Part shown: positions 1-7,230 of the stretch, piece after piece | How the letters are laid out: the number at the start of each line of letters is the position of its first letter | Position numbering within the stretch: position 1 is the first letter of the stretch | NCBI GenBank assembly: GCA_023268575.1 | Contig: JALRCL010000049.1 | Coordinates: 1-11,729 of the forward strand | Length of the DNA: 11,729 nucleotides | Source of the DNA: Patulibacter sp. | Lineage (GTDB): Bacteria > Actinomycetota > Thermoleophilia > Solirubrobacterales > Solirubrobacteraceae | Reading direction: 5' to 3' | Notes under the pieces: model-generated | What the model saw: only the letters and a program-made list of their open reading frames with translations | Told to the model about the DNA's origin: nothing | Databases searched by the model: none | Made by a program: the position numbers and the translations under genes

Positions 1-119
1 TTCCAAGGCATCACGGCGTTTGGGCACTGCAAGAATCCGCGGTACTGCTGCCTTTGCTGGAACAATCTAATCGCGGCCTGCGTATCGGCGGCGGCCTTGC
101 GGCACGCGTCACGGAGTTG

Positions 120-2213
120 ATGCGCGAGATGCAGGCGCGCACCGGCATGACCTCGCTGCTGTTGCACTACCCGCCCTACTACGGCCGCGACAAGATCATG
201 CGGAGTCTAAAGCTCTTCGCCGAGCACGTCGGGATCGTCAGCCGCACCTGCGACGTCGTCGCGCTCGAGGACGTGCCGCGACTGCGCGCGCGCTCGGGAC
301 GGCACGTCGCGATCACGATCGACGACGGGTACCGCGACGTCCTGCAGCATGCGCTCCCCGTCCTGCGCGGTCATGGCGTCCCGGCGACGCTCTTCGTCGC
401 GACCGGGATCGTCGATGGCCTCGCGCTCCCGTGGTGGGACGAGATCGCGTGGCTGCACGGTGGACTGCCGGCCGCGCATCCCGCGGCGCGGGCGACCCCG
501 TCGGAGCTCGTCGCGGCCAGCTGGCGGCTGACCCCCGAGCAGCGCGCCGCCGCGCTCCGCGAGCTGGCGGCGGCGAGCGTCCGCCGCCCGCTGCGCCGCC
601 AGGACGTCGCGGACGAGTGGCTCACCTGGCCGGAGCTGCGCACGCTGCGCGACCAGGGCGTGGAGATCGCGGCGCACACGGTGACCCACCCGGTGCTCGC
701 GCACATGGACCCCGACGGCCAGCAACGCGAGATCGCCGGGTCGGCCGACCGCATCGCCGCCGAGCTCGGCCGCCGACCGCACGCGCTCGCCTACCCGGTC
801 GGCACCCGGTCGGCGTTCGACGAGCGGACGAAGGCCGCCGCCCGCGCCGCCGGGATCGAGCACGCCTACAGCCTCTACGGTGGGCTCTCGGCCGCCCGCG
901 ACGGCTGGGATCGCTTCGACCTGCGCCGGGTGGCGATCGGGCGCGCGCACGGCGCCGACGATGTCGCCGCGCTCCTGGCCGCGCCGCCGCTGTTCGGGCG
1001 CGCGGCGCCGCCGATCCGGCCCGTCGAGCGGCCCGGCCCGCGCCGCGTCTCCGCGCGCCGTGCCGCGACGCCGCGGCCGCTGCGGGTCGTCACGCTCGTG
1101 GATCGGTTGGTGCACGGTGGTGCCGAGCGCCTCGCCTACCAGCTCACGCGCGATCTGGACGGGGAGCGGTTCGATCGCGTCCTCTGCGTCACGACGGCGG
1201 GCGATCCCCAGCACGCCGCCGGGAGCGCCCCGGCACGCTGGCCGGAGGAGCTGCGGGCGAGCGGCGTCCGGGTCGTCGAGCTCGACCGAGCGCGGCGTCG
1301 CGCGGTCCGCGGATGGGCGCCGCTCGTCCGCGAGCTGCGGCGGGCCGACGTGCTCCACGCGCACATGTTCGACGCCGGGGTCGTCGCGTCGCTGCTGGGC
1401 CCGACCCTCGGCGTTCCGGTGACGATCGCCCACGAGCACGCGTTCGACCGCGAGGGCCGGCCGCACCGGGCGGTCGTGGACCGCGTGCTCGTCGCCCGCC
1501 GGTGCGCGGCGATGATCGCCTGCTCGGCGGCGGTGCGCGACCGCATGCTCCGCGAGGGGATTGCCGCGGAGCGGATCGTCGTGGTCCCCAACGGCATCGA
1601 GGGACGCGCGGTGATGCCGTCGCGCGACGCGGCGCGTGCGCGACTCGGGATCCCCGAGGGCGTGCCGCTGCTCGGCGCGGTCGGCAGCCTCCGGTCGGTC
1701 AAGCGCTTCGACCTGCTCCTCGACGCCGTCGCGCGGCTGCGCGAACGTCACCCGACGGTGCAGGCGGTGATCGTCGGGGACGGGTCCGAGCGCGCGGCGC
1801 TCGAGCGACGGATCTCCGAGCTCGATCTCGCCGACCGGGTGCGGCTCCTGGGATCCCGGAGCGACGTGCCGGAGCTCGTACCGGCCTTCGACGTCGCCAT
1901 CTCCTGCTCGGACGCCGAGGCGAGCCCGCTGGCGGTGATGGAGTACATGGACGCCGGTCGAGCGATCGTCGCCACGCGCGTCGGCGGGGTGCCGGAGCTC
2001 CTGGACGAGGACGTCCACGGCCTGCTGGTGGCGCCGGGCGACGCGGGGGCGCTGGCCGGTGCCTGCGCGGCGCTGCTGGCCGACCCCGACCGCCGCCGGA
2101 GGATCGGCGCCGCGGCGCGCGAGCGGCGCGTCGCCGAGCACGGGCTCGACGTGATGGTCCGGCGGATCGAGGAGCTCTACCTCCGGCTGCATCGCGAACG
2201 GAGCGCGGCGTGA
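120..2213 (+). CDS. Polysaccharide deacetylase (NodB) fused to family-4 glycosyltransferase
   Basis: Two enzymes in one 697-residue chain. The N-terminal NodB domain (about residues 15-255) has the metal-binding TIDDG motif (Asp68-Asp69), a WWD segment near 105, the HTVTH motif (His186, His190) and AYPVG near 224; this family removes N-acetyl groups from sugars. A Pro/Arg-rich linker (about 289-319) leads to a GT-B family-4 glycosyltransferase (321-693) with GGAER at 333, VPNG near 489, a lysine in SVKRFD (528) and the E-x7-E nucleotide-sugar signature (Glu600, Glu608). No signal peptide or membrane segment is seen, so it looks cytoplasmic. It overlaps the epimerase by 4 nt. The start is uncertain: the frame is open to base 3, TTG 54 lacks a ribosome site, and GGAG at 113-116 sits 3 nt before ATG 120 and 12 nt before ATG 129. 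ATG 120 is a compromise. The domain calls are firm; the acceptor sugar is unknown. Confidence 0.9.
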   Translation: MREMQARTGMTSLLLHYPPYYGRDKIMRSLKLFAEHVGIVSRTCDVVALEDVPRLRARSGRHVAITIDDGYRDVLQHALPVLRGHGVPATLFVATGIVDGLALPWWDEIAWLHGGLPAAHPAARATPSELVAASWRLTPEQRAAALRELAAASVRRPLRRQDVADEWLTWPELRTLRDQGVEIAAHTVTHPVLAHMDPDGQQREIAGSADRIAAELGRRPHALAYPVGTRSAFDERTKAAARAAGIEHAYSLYGGLSAARDGWDRFDLRRVAIGRAHGADDVAALLAAPPLFGRAAPPIRPVERPGPRRVSARRAATPRPLRVVTLVDRLVHGGAERLAYQLTRDLDGERFDRVLCVTTAGDPQHAAGSAPARWPEELRASGVRVVELDRARRRAVRGWAPLVRELRRADVLHAHMFDAGVVASLLGPTLGVPVTIAHEHAFDREGRPHRAVVDRVLVARRCAAMIACSAAVRDRMLREGIAAERIVVVPNGIEGRAVMPSRDAARARLGIPEGVPLLGAVGSLRSVKRFDLLLDAVARLRERHPTVQAVIVGDGSERAALERRISELDLADRVRLLGSRSDVPELVPAFDVAISCSDAEASPLAVMEYMDAGRAIVATRVGGVPELLDEDVHGLLVAPGDAGALAGACAALLADPDRRRRIGAAARERRVAEHGLDVMVRRIEELYLRLHRERSAA

Positions 2214-3208
2214 GGCGCGCGCTCGTCACCGGGGGCGCCGGTTTCATCGGCTCCCAGCTCGTCGACGCGCTGGTCGTGACCGGCGTCGAGGTCACGGTGC
2301 TCGACGACTTCAGCACCGGACGGCCGCAGAACCTGCGCGGCGCCCGGACCTGCGGCGCCCACGTGGAGCTCGCCGACGTGCGCGACGCCGCCGCGGTCGA
2401 CGCGGCGGTCGCCGCCGCCCGTCCCGACGTGCTCTTCCACCTGGCCGCGCAGATCGACGTGCGCCGGTCGCTCCGCCACCCCGAGCACGATGCGGCGGTC
2501 AACGTCATCGGGACGCTGAACGTGCTGGAGGCGGCCCGCAAGCACCGCGTGCGGCGGGTCGTCAACACGTCGACCGGCGGCGCGATCTACGGCGCCGCCG
2601 AGCAGGTGCCCACGCCGGAGAGCGCGCCGCCGCGGCCGGCCTCCCCCTACGGCACCGGGAAGCTCTGCGGTGAGCAGTACTGCGCGTGGTCGAGCCGGCT
2701 TCACGGCCTGTCGGTCGTCACCCTGCGGCTGGCCAACGTCTACGGCGCCCGGCAGGACCCGCGAGGCGAGGCAGGGGTGATCGCCCGCTTCTGCGACGCG
2801 CTGCTCGACGGGCGCCGCCCGACGATCTTCGGCGACGGCAGCCAGACGCGCGACTTCGTCCACGTCTCCGACGTGGTGGCCGCGCAGCTGGCGGCGGCGG
2901 AGTCCGAGGTCGACGGCGTGGTGAACGTCGGGACCGGGCGCGAGACGTCGGTGCTCGAGCTCGTCGCCGCCGTGAGCGCGGCCGGCGGGGTGGCGCCGGA
3001 GCGGTTCCGACCCGTGCACGAACGGGCGCGGACGGGCGAGGTCCACCGCTCGTGCCTGGACGCGTCGCGCGCCGGAGCCACGCTCGGCGTCGTCCCGCAG
3101 GTCGCGCTCGTCGACGGCTTGGCGCGCACGCTCGCGTGGATCCGGGACGAAGCCCGGAACCCGACGCCACGGCCCCGGCTGCGTCTCGCACCTCCCGCAT
3201 CGCGGTAG
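2210..3208 (+). CDS. NAD-dependent sugar epimerase, GalE-like (extended SDR)
   Basis: A 332-residue extended short-chain dehydrogenase/reductase, of normal length. The NAD-binding glycine motif TGGAGFIGS is at 7-15, an acidic DDF follows the second strand (32-34), FHLAAQ is at 76-81, and the catalytic set is Ser121/Thr122 in NTSTGGAIYG with Tyr147 and Lys151 (YxxxK). RDFVHVSDVV (214-223) is the conserved substrate-side block. The STGGAIYG form fits UDP-hexose 4-epimerases better than 4,6-dehydratases, which carry T-D-E here. It would make a nucleotide sugar in the cytoplasm, such as UDP-Gal or UDP-GalNAc, for the neighbouring transferases. The start is the GTG of a GTGA overlap with the upstream stop, with GGAG at 2200-2203 (6-nt spacer), so translation is probably coupled. 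The C-terminal ~18 residues are Pro/Arg-rich and likely disordered. Exact substrate is not determinable. Confidence 0.93.
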   Translation: MRRALVTGGAGFIGSQLVDALVVTGVEVTVLDDFSTGRPQNLRGARTCGAHVELADVRDAAAVDAAVAAARPDVLFHLAAQIDVRRSLRHPEHDAAVNVIGTLNVLEAARKHRVRRVVNTSTGGAIYGAAEQVPTPESAPPRPASPYGTGKLCGEQYCAWSSRLHGLSVVTLRLANVYGARQDPRGEAGVIARFCDALLDGRRPTIFGDGSQTRDFVHVSDVVAAQLAAAESEVDGVVNVGTGRETSVLELVAAVSAAGGVAPERFRPVHERARTGEVHRSCLDASRAGATLGVVPQVALVDGLARTLAWIRDEARNPTPRPRLRLAPPASR

Positions 3209-3295
3209 GCGGCGATCCGGCGCCGCCGGCCGGCACGCGCGGACGTCCCACCGCGGTCCCCGGTCCCCGGAGCCGACCCTGGCACGACGTCCGGC
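3209..3295. terminator. Convergent intergenic region with inverted repeats, possible bidirectional terminator
   Basis: This 87-nt gap separates two genes that end facing each other. It holds a small hairpin, CCGGC-GCC-GCCGG (3217-3229), and an 8-bp perfect inverted repeat, CGGACGTC at 3240-3247 with GACGTCCG at 3286-3293, around a 38-nt loop that carries a tandem GGTCCCC. There is no T-tract, so a classical intrinsic terminator is not shown; GC-rich actinobacteria often end transcripts at hairpins without one. No ORF is evident. Confidence 0.35.
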
Positions 3296-4696
3296 TCAGA
3301 GCCGGGGCCGCGCCGGAGCGTGCACGAGCAGGGCCGGACCGAGCGCCAGCAGCACCCAGAGCAGGCGGTCGTCGGCGTTGGAGACGAAGGTCGCGGCCAC
3401 CACGACGGCGAGCTGTCCGGCTCCGATCGCCCGACACGCCGCGGCCAGGTCCCGCCGTCCGCTGCGGGCGAACCGCCGACCCGCGGCGAACGAGGAGCCG
3501 ATGCACGCCGCGAGCGCGACCGCGAGCAGCGCGAGGCCGGGGACGCCCAGCTCGACGACGGCCTGCAACCAGACGTCGTGGGCGACGAGCGGCTCGTCGA
3601 CGATCATTCCCGGACGGGAGAGGAATCCGGCGTCCTGGGCGTAGCGCCGCTCGACCACCTGGAAGTTCCCGGCTCCGACGCCGAGCGGCATGTTGTCGGC
3701 CGTCGTGGCCCACGCGACGCGCCAGACGTCGGTGCGCCCGGTCCCGGTCCGGTCGTCCTGCGTGAGGCGCTCGACGGCCCGCGGCTGCGCCGCCAGGAAC
3801 GCGCCGAGCAGCAGGACGACGAGGCCGACCACCGCGACGATCCGCCGGCGGTGGCGCCGCTCGGCGAGGGCCGCGACGAGCACCGCCGCGGCGAGGGCGG
3901 CGAGCATCCCTCCACGCGACTGGGTGGCCACCAGCCCGTAGGCGAGCACGGGCACGCACCCCAGGAGCCACGGACGCCACGCACGCAGGCCACGGACCGC
4001 CAGCAGGCCGGACGTGATCGCGAGCGCGGCGACGATGTCGGCGGCGAGGTAGTTCGGGTCGGTGATCCCGACGTGCAACCGGCCCGCGGCCATCTCGGCC
4101 GCGGCGATCGGGTCGGCAGGAGCGGCACCCGTCCCGCTCAGGACGCCGACGAGGACCGCTGCGGTCGCACCGGCGACGAACGCCGCGGCGACCTCGAGGA
4201 CGTCGGTCATGCGCGCACAGGCCAGGACGACCACCGGGAGCGCCGCGACGGCGATCCCCAGACGCTGCGTCGTATCGAGCGCCACCGACCGGTCGGTCGC
4301 CCAGAGCACCGACGCGCCCGCCCAGAGCAGGAGCGCCCCGGCCGCCACGATCGGCCAGCGCGCACGGAGCCACGGCGTGGTCGGCGCGCGGGACGTCGCA
4401 CGACCCAGCACCGTCACCGTCCAGCCGGCCAGGAGCAGCAGCGAGGTACCGGTCGGTGCGCCCGCGGTCCCCGGGACCCCGGCGAGGTAGAGCGCCACGA
4501 TCCAGAGGCCGACCGCCACCGGCAGGCGGACGAACGCCACCGTGAGCAGGGCCGCGCCGCCGATCGCGGCGAGGCCGTAGCGCAGGTCGTCCGTCGCGCT
4601 CAGGCCGATCGCGGCCGCGACCGTCGCGGCCGCGAGGACCACCAGCGCGGGGCTCGCGCGGACGCGGACGGGGAGCGGGCCGAGCGACGTGCTCAT
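3296..4696 (-). CDS. O-antigen ligase / polysaccharide polymerase-like membrane protein (Wzy_C family)
   Basis: A 466-residue polytopic membrane protein with roughly ten or more hydrophobic helices spread from residue 15 to 460. Family features of O-antigen ligase/Wzy_C are visible: TQSRGGM (258-264) at the start of a helix; a large extracytoplasmic loop (about 304-375) with GRTDVW (320-325) and PLGVGAGNF (337-345); then AHDVWLQAVVELGVPGL (372-388), matching the usual HNxxLxxxxExGxxG block. Such proteins join lipid-linked repeat units to each other or to an acceptor on the outer face of the membrane. Its ATG overlaps the upstream transferase stop (ATGA), making it the last gene of a three-gene leftward operon. 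In a presumed monoderm without LPS, polymerase (Wzy) is more likely than ligase, but sequence cannot separate the two. Confidence 0.88.
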   Translation of the reverse strand: MSTSLGPLPVRVRASPALVVLAAATVAAAIGLSATDDLRYGLAAIGGAALLTVAFVRLPVAVGLWIVALYLAGVPGTAGAPTGTSLLLLAGWTVTVLGRATSRAPTTPWLRARWPIVAAGALLLWAGASVLWATDRSVALDTTQRLGIAVAALPVVVLACARMTDVLEVAAAFVAGATAAVLVGVLSGTGAAPADPIAAAEMAAGRLHVGITDPNYLAADIVAALAITSGLLAVRGLRAWRPWLLGCVPVLAYGLVATQSRGGMLAALAAAVLVAALAERRHRRRIVAVVGLVVLLLGAFLAAQPRAVERLTQDDRTGTGRTDVWRVAWATTADNMPLGVGAGNFQVVERRYAQDAGFLSRPGMIVDEPLVAHDVWLQAVVELGVPGLALLAVALAACIGSSFAAGRRFARSGRRDLAAACRAIGAGQLAVVVAATFVSNADDRLLWVLLALGPALLVHAPARPRL

Positions 4697-5883
4697 GACG
4701 GAGGCCCGTCGAGCAGCTCCAGGTAGACCCGTTCGACCGCGCTCGCGACGGCGTCCCACGTGTACCGCGCCGCGTGGCGTGCCCGCGCGGCGTCGCCGCG
4801 TCGCGCCGCGGCCGCGGGGTCCTCGACGGTGGCCAGCAACGCCGCGGCGAGCGCTTGCGGCTCGCCGGGCGGCACGAGCAGCGCGTGCACGCCGTCGTCG
4901 ACGGCGTCGGGCACGCCGCCCACGGCGGTGGCGACGACCGGCAGCCCGGCGGCCATGTACTCCAGCAACGCCAGCGGCAGGTTCTCGTGGTCGGACGGCA
5001 ACAGGCCCACGTCCGCCGCGGCGAGGATCTGCGGGACGTCCTCGCGCCGTCCCAGGAAGGTCGTGCGCTCCGCGACGCCGAGCGCGCCGGCCAGCTCGAC
5101 GAGCTGCGGAAGGGTCCCCGTGGGGCGCTGCGGCGGTCCTCCGCCGACGACGAGCAGCCGGAGCCGGGGGCACCGCGGCAGCGCGGCGGCGAGCGCCCGC
5201 AGGGCGGTCACGTGCCCCTTCTCCGGGCGGAGCATCGCGCTGATCACGATCGCCACGTCGTCCGGTCGCACGCCGAGCGCCGCACGGATCGCCTCCCGGT
5301 CGGGCCGCGCCTCGATCGTCGGCGCCCCGTTGGGCACGATCCGGACCTTCGCCGCGGGCACCCGGTCCCCGCAGACCACCCCGTCGCGCGACCAGCGCGA
5401 GGGGACCAGCAGCCGGTCGGTCGTGGGGCCGACGATCCACGGGTTGATCGCTCCGCGGACGTCCCAGCGGTCGACGTCGCCGCGGCGGAACGGGCTGTGC
5501 TCGTGGGACACGAGCGCGCTGGCCCCTCCCGCGCGGCGCAGGAGCGGCCCCCAGGCGTTGGATCCGAGCAGGTGGGTGTGCAGCAGCTCGATCCGGCGAC
5601 GGCGCATGGCACGCACGAGCGGCCGCCACTCCCAGACGGCCGCACTGGCTCCGCGGTCGAGGGCCAGGACGTCCAGGCCCTCCTGTCGCAGTGCGCGAGC
5701 GGCGACCCCGTCGGCCGGCTCGCGGGTGCCGACGAGCAGGACCTCGTGCCGGACCGCGAGGCGGCGGGCGACCTCGACGGCCGCGCGTTCGGCGCCGCCG
5801 CCCGACAGGTGGTCGATGATCGTCGCGATCCGCAGGCGGTCGCGGCCCGGTCGGGGACCGGCGGGTGCGCCGTCCGAGCTCAG
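4693..5883 (-). CDS. Family-4 glycosyltransferase (start codon probably CTG)
   Basis: A GT-B fold family-4 transferase of 396 residues if read from CTG 5883. Visible motifs: the N-terminal nucleotide-binding strand and loop IATIIDHLSGGGAERA (19-34), LLHTHLLGSNAWG (100-112), HEHSPFRR (128-134), VPNGAP (183-188), RPEKGH (219-224) with a conserved lysine, and E-x7-E in HENLPLALLEYM (Glu300, Glu308). It would transfer a hexose from a nucleotide sugar to the lipid-linked repeat unit at the inner membrane face; donor and acceptor are unknown. The start is odd: no ATG, GTG or TTG lies near the expected N-terminus. CTG 5883 forms CTGA with the upstream stop, like the other junctions here. GTG 5961 would add 26 Pro/Ala/Arg-rich residues and an 82-nt overlap. 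Neither has a clear ribosome site. The next in-frame GTG, at about residue 90, would delete the nucleotide-binding loop. Confidence 0.88.
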   Translation of the reverse strand: MSSDGAPAGPRPGRDRLRIATIIDHLSGGGAERAAVEVARRLAVRHEVLLVGTREPADGVAARALRQEGLDVLALDRGASAAVWEWRPLVRAMRRRRIELLHTHLLGSNAWGPLLRRAGGASALVSHEHSPFRRGDVDRWDVRGAINPWIVGPTTDRLLVPSRWSRDGVVCGDRVPAAKVRIVPNGAPTIEARPDREAIRAALGVRPDDVAIVISAMLRPEKGHVTALRALAAALPRCPRLRLLVVGGGPPQRPTGTLPQLVELAGALGVAERTTFLGRREDVPQILAAADVGLLPSDHENLPLALLEYMAAGLPVVATAVGGVPDAVDDGVHALLVPPGEPQALAAALLATVEDPAAAARRGDAARARHAARYTWDAVASAVERVYLELLDGPPS

Positions 5884-7070
5884 GGTCGGGCGGGGTCGCG
5901 TGACGGTCGGCGCAGCGGCGCGGGGCGGGCGGACCGCAGCTGGCGGCGCGTGGGCAGCCACCGGACGAGCGCCGCGACGAAGCCGGAGCCCCACGCGAGG
6001 TGCATCGTCGCGAGCACCGTCCCGAGCGCCGGGGCGTCGCGCAACGGCGGGCGCAGGCGGCGCACCTGGACCGCGAGCGCCGCCGCGTAGCCGGCCGCCA
6101 GTGCCCGCCCCGGCAGCCCGGGGCGCCCCGGCAGCGCCGCGCTCGCCAGCCCGACCGGCAGCAGCGGCGCGGCGAGGCGGACCGGCCCGCAGCTGCTGGG
6201 ATGGCGCAGGAAGGTGCGGGCCCGGTACTGGCCGTAGCGCCAGTACTGCCGCGCCAGGCGCGTCGGCGAGTCGCGGGGGACGTACCGGGCGGCCATCTCC
6301 GCGCGACAGACGATCCGCCCGCCCTCGGCGAGCACGCGCGCCGCCATCTCCGAGTCCTGGTTCACCGGCCACGCGCCGTCCCAGCCTCCGAGGGCGTCGA
6401 GGCGGTCGCGGTACCACACGCCGGTGAAGACGCTCGTGGACAGCTCCCATTCCTCCGGCGCAGCAGCCCCGGCGGCCTGCCACTTGTTCGAGCTGCCCCG
6501 TCCCAGCGGCCCGGCGAGCGCCCGGGCGACGAGCGAGGACCAGCGCCCGGCGCCCGTCGGCAGCTGCGGGCCGGCGACCCACGCGACGTCCCCGGCCGAC
6601 AACCGCTCGATCCCGTGCCGGAGGTAGCTGCGCGGGTACTCCGCGTGCGCGTCCATCCGGGCCACGAACCGGCCGCGAGCGGCGCGCAGTCCGCGGTTCA
6701 GGGCGTGGGCGGTGGTGCGGTCGGGGTTGTCGAGGACGCGGATCCGCGGATCGCGGTCCTGCAACGCCCGCAGGATCTCCGGCGTCCGGTCGGTGGAGCG
6801 TCCGTCGATCAGGAGCAGCTCGACCTCGCCCTCGACGTCCTGGGCGAGCATCGTCGCCACGGATCGCTCGATGTGCTGCTCCTCGTCGCGGACGGGGACC
6901 AGGACCGACACCGTGACGGCCGGTTCGCGCGGGGCGAGGGTCGGCGGCTCGACCGCGAGCGCGCCGTCGGCGGGATCCGGAAGCGGCGCGACCGCGCTCG
7001 GCGGGGTGGTCGCTCGGACGGTCAGCGGGGGCATGGTCGGAGGCTCGCCTCCGGGGTCTGCGGCGACCAT
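5880..7070 (-). CDS. Family-2 glycosyltransferase, ExoA-like
   Basis: A 396-residue GT-A transferase resembling the succinoglycan ExoA group. After an unusual ~50-residue Pro/Ala-rich N-terminus come VSVLVPVRDEEQHIERS (54-70), LLLIDGRSTDRT (86-97), DNPDRTTAHALNRG (114-127), the metal-site block ARMDAHAEYP (137-146), NQDSEMAARV (238-246) and RQYWRYGQYR (274-283), all typical of ExoA-like enzymes. Three or four hydrophobic stretches (about 296-312, 321-336, 347-371) suggest a membrane-attached C-terminus, ending in an Arg/Pro tail. It is the first gene of the leftward operon and would add a sugar to the lipid-linked repeat. ATG 7070 is used here, but ATG 7034 (residue 13) is plausible: the only good Shine-Dalgarno (GGAGG, about 7049-7053) lies between them, inside a hairpin. 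The family call is strong; sugar and linkage are unknown. Confidence 0.9.
   Translation of the reverse strand: MVAADPGGEPPTMPPLTVRATTPPSAVAPLPDPADGALAVEPPTLAPREPAVTVSVLVPVRDEEQHIERSVATMLAQDVEGEVELLLIDGRSTDRTPEILRALQDRDPRIRVLDNPDRTTAHALNRGLRAARGRFVARMDAHAEYPRSYLRHGIERLSAGDVAWVAGPQLPTGAGRWSSLVARALAGPLGRGSSNKWQAAGAAAPEEWELSTSVFTGVWYRDRLDALGGWDGAWPVNQDSEMAARVLAEGGRIVCRAEMAARYVPRDSPTRLARQYWRYGQYRARTFLRHPSSCGPVRLAAPLLPVGLASAALPGRPGLPGRALAAGYAAALAVQVRRLRPPLRDAPALGTVLATMHLAWGSGFVAALVRWLPTRRQLRSARPAPLRRPSRDPARP
7032..7057 (-). promoter_or_regulatory. Hairpin holding a ribosome-binding site between two candidate starts
   Basis: On the mRNA strand, GGAGG-CGAG-CCTCC (about 7040-7053) is a perfect 5-bp stem with a 4-nt loop. 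Its left arm is the only strong Shine-Dalgarno near the start of the ExoA-like gene. It precedes ATG 7034 by about 14 nt and lies downstream of ATG 7070. If 7034 is the real start, this stem would hide the ribosome site. A second small hairpin, CGCCC-GTCA-GGGCG (7071-7084), touches ATG 7070. Confidence 0.35.
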
Positions 7071-7227
7071 CGCCCTGACGGGCGACGCGTCGGAGGGCCG
7101 CCGACCCCCCGACCGGCCGCGCGGACGGGGGATCAGGGGTCCCCCGATCGGTCGGTCCGGACGGCCCGTGGAGCGCGGTCGGCCGGCCCGGCCGATCGAC
7201 CGTCGGCGACCTTCTAGGCTGCTCGCG
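7071..7227. other. Divergent intergenic region with multiple inverted repeats
   Basis: These 157 nt separate the leftward operon from the rightward WcaL-like gene and must hold any promoters for both. Perfect or near-perfect inverted repeats are CCCCCG (7106-7111) with CGGGGG (7126-7131); GGGGGATC (7127-7134) with GGTCCCCC (7138-7145), including one G-T pair; GGCCGG-C-CCGGCC (7181-7193); and CGGTCG (7176-7181) with CGACCG (7197-7202). CCGATCG occurs twice, at 7144 and 7192. The first two pairings share 7127-7131 and so exclude each other. No TAnnnT box was found on the minus strand. Confidence 0.55.
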
Positions 7228-7230
7228 GTG
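7215..7230 (+). promoter_or_regulatory. Putative -10 box (TAGGCT) and leaderless GTG start
   Basis: TAGGCT (7215-7220) fits the actinobacterial TAnnnT -10 consensus. Seven bases separate it from GTG 7228, so transcription should begin at or within a base of the start codon. No Shine-Dalgarno precedes the GTG, which agrees with a leaderless mRNA. No convincing -35 hexamer is seen; that region (about 7191-7197) overlaps the GGCCGG-C-CCGGCC palindrome. Confidence 0.5.

Noticed and set aside
207..2192. 661-codon open frame on the minus strand opposite the deacetylase-glycosyltransferase gene
   Set aside because: An antisense shadow caused by high GC; the translation is Arg/Asp/His-rich low complexity with no family motif, while the + frame carries two intact enzyme domains.
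431..2209. In-frame upstream extension of the epimerase
   Set aside because: Arg/Ala/Gly-rich shadow out of frame with the upstream enzyme; the Rossmann motif begins at residue 7 from GTG 2210, which has a proper ribosome site.
3320..4726. 468-codon + strand open frame opposite the O-antigen ligase-like gene
   Set aside because: Charged, repetitive shadow of a hydrophobic membrane protein; no recognisable domain.
7144..7198. CCGATCG repeated at 7144 and 7192 as paired operator half-sites
   Set aside because: CGATCG-type strings are common throughout the window, including in coding DNA, so two copies 48 nt apart are weak evidence by themselves.
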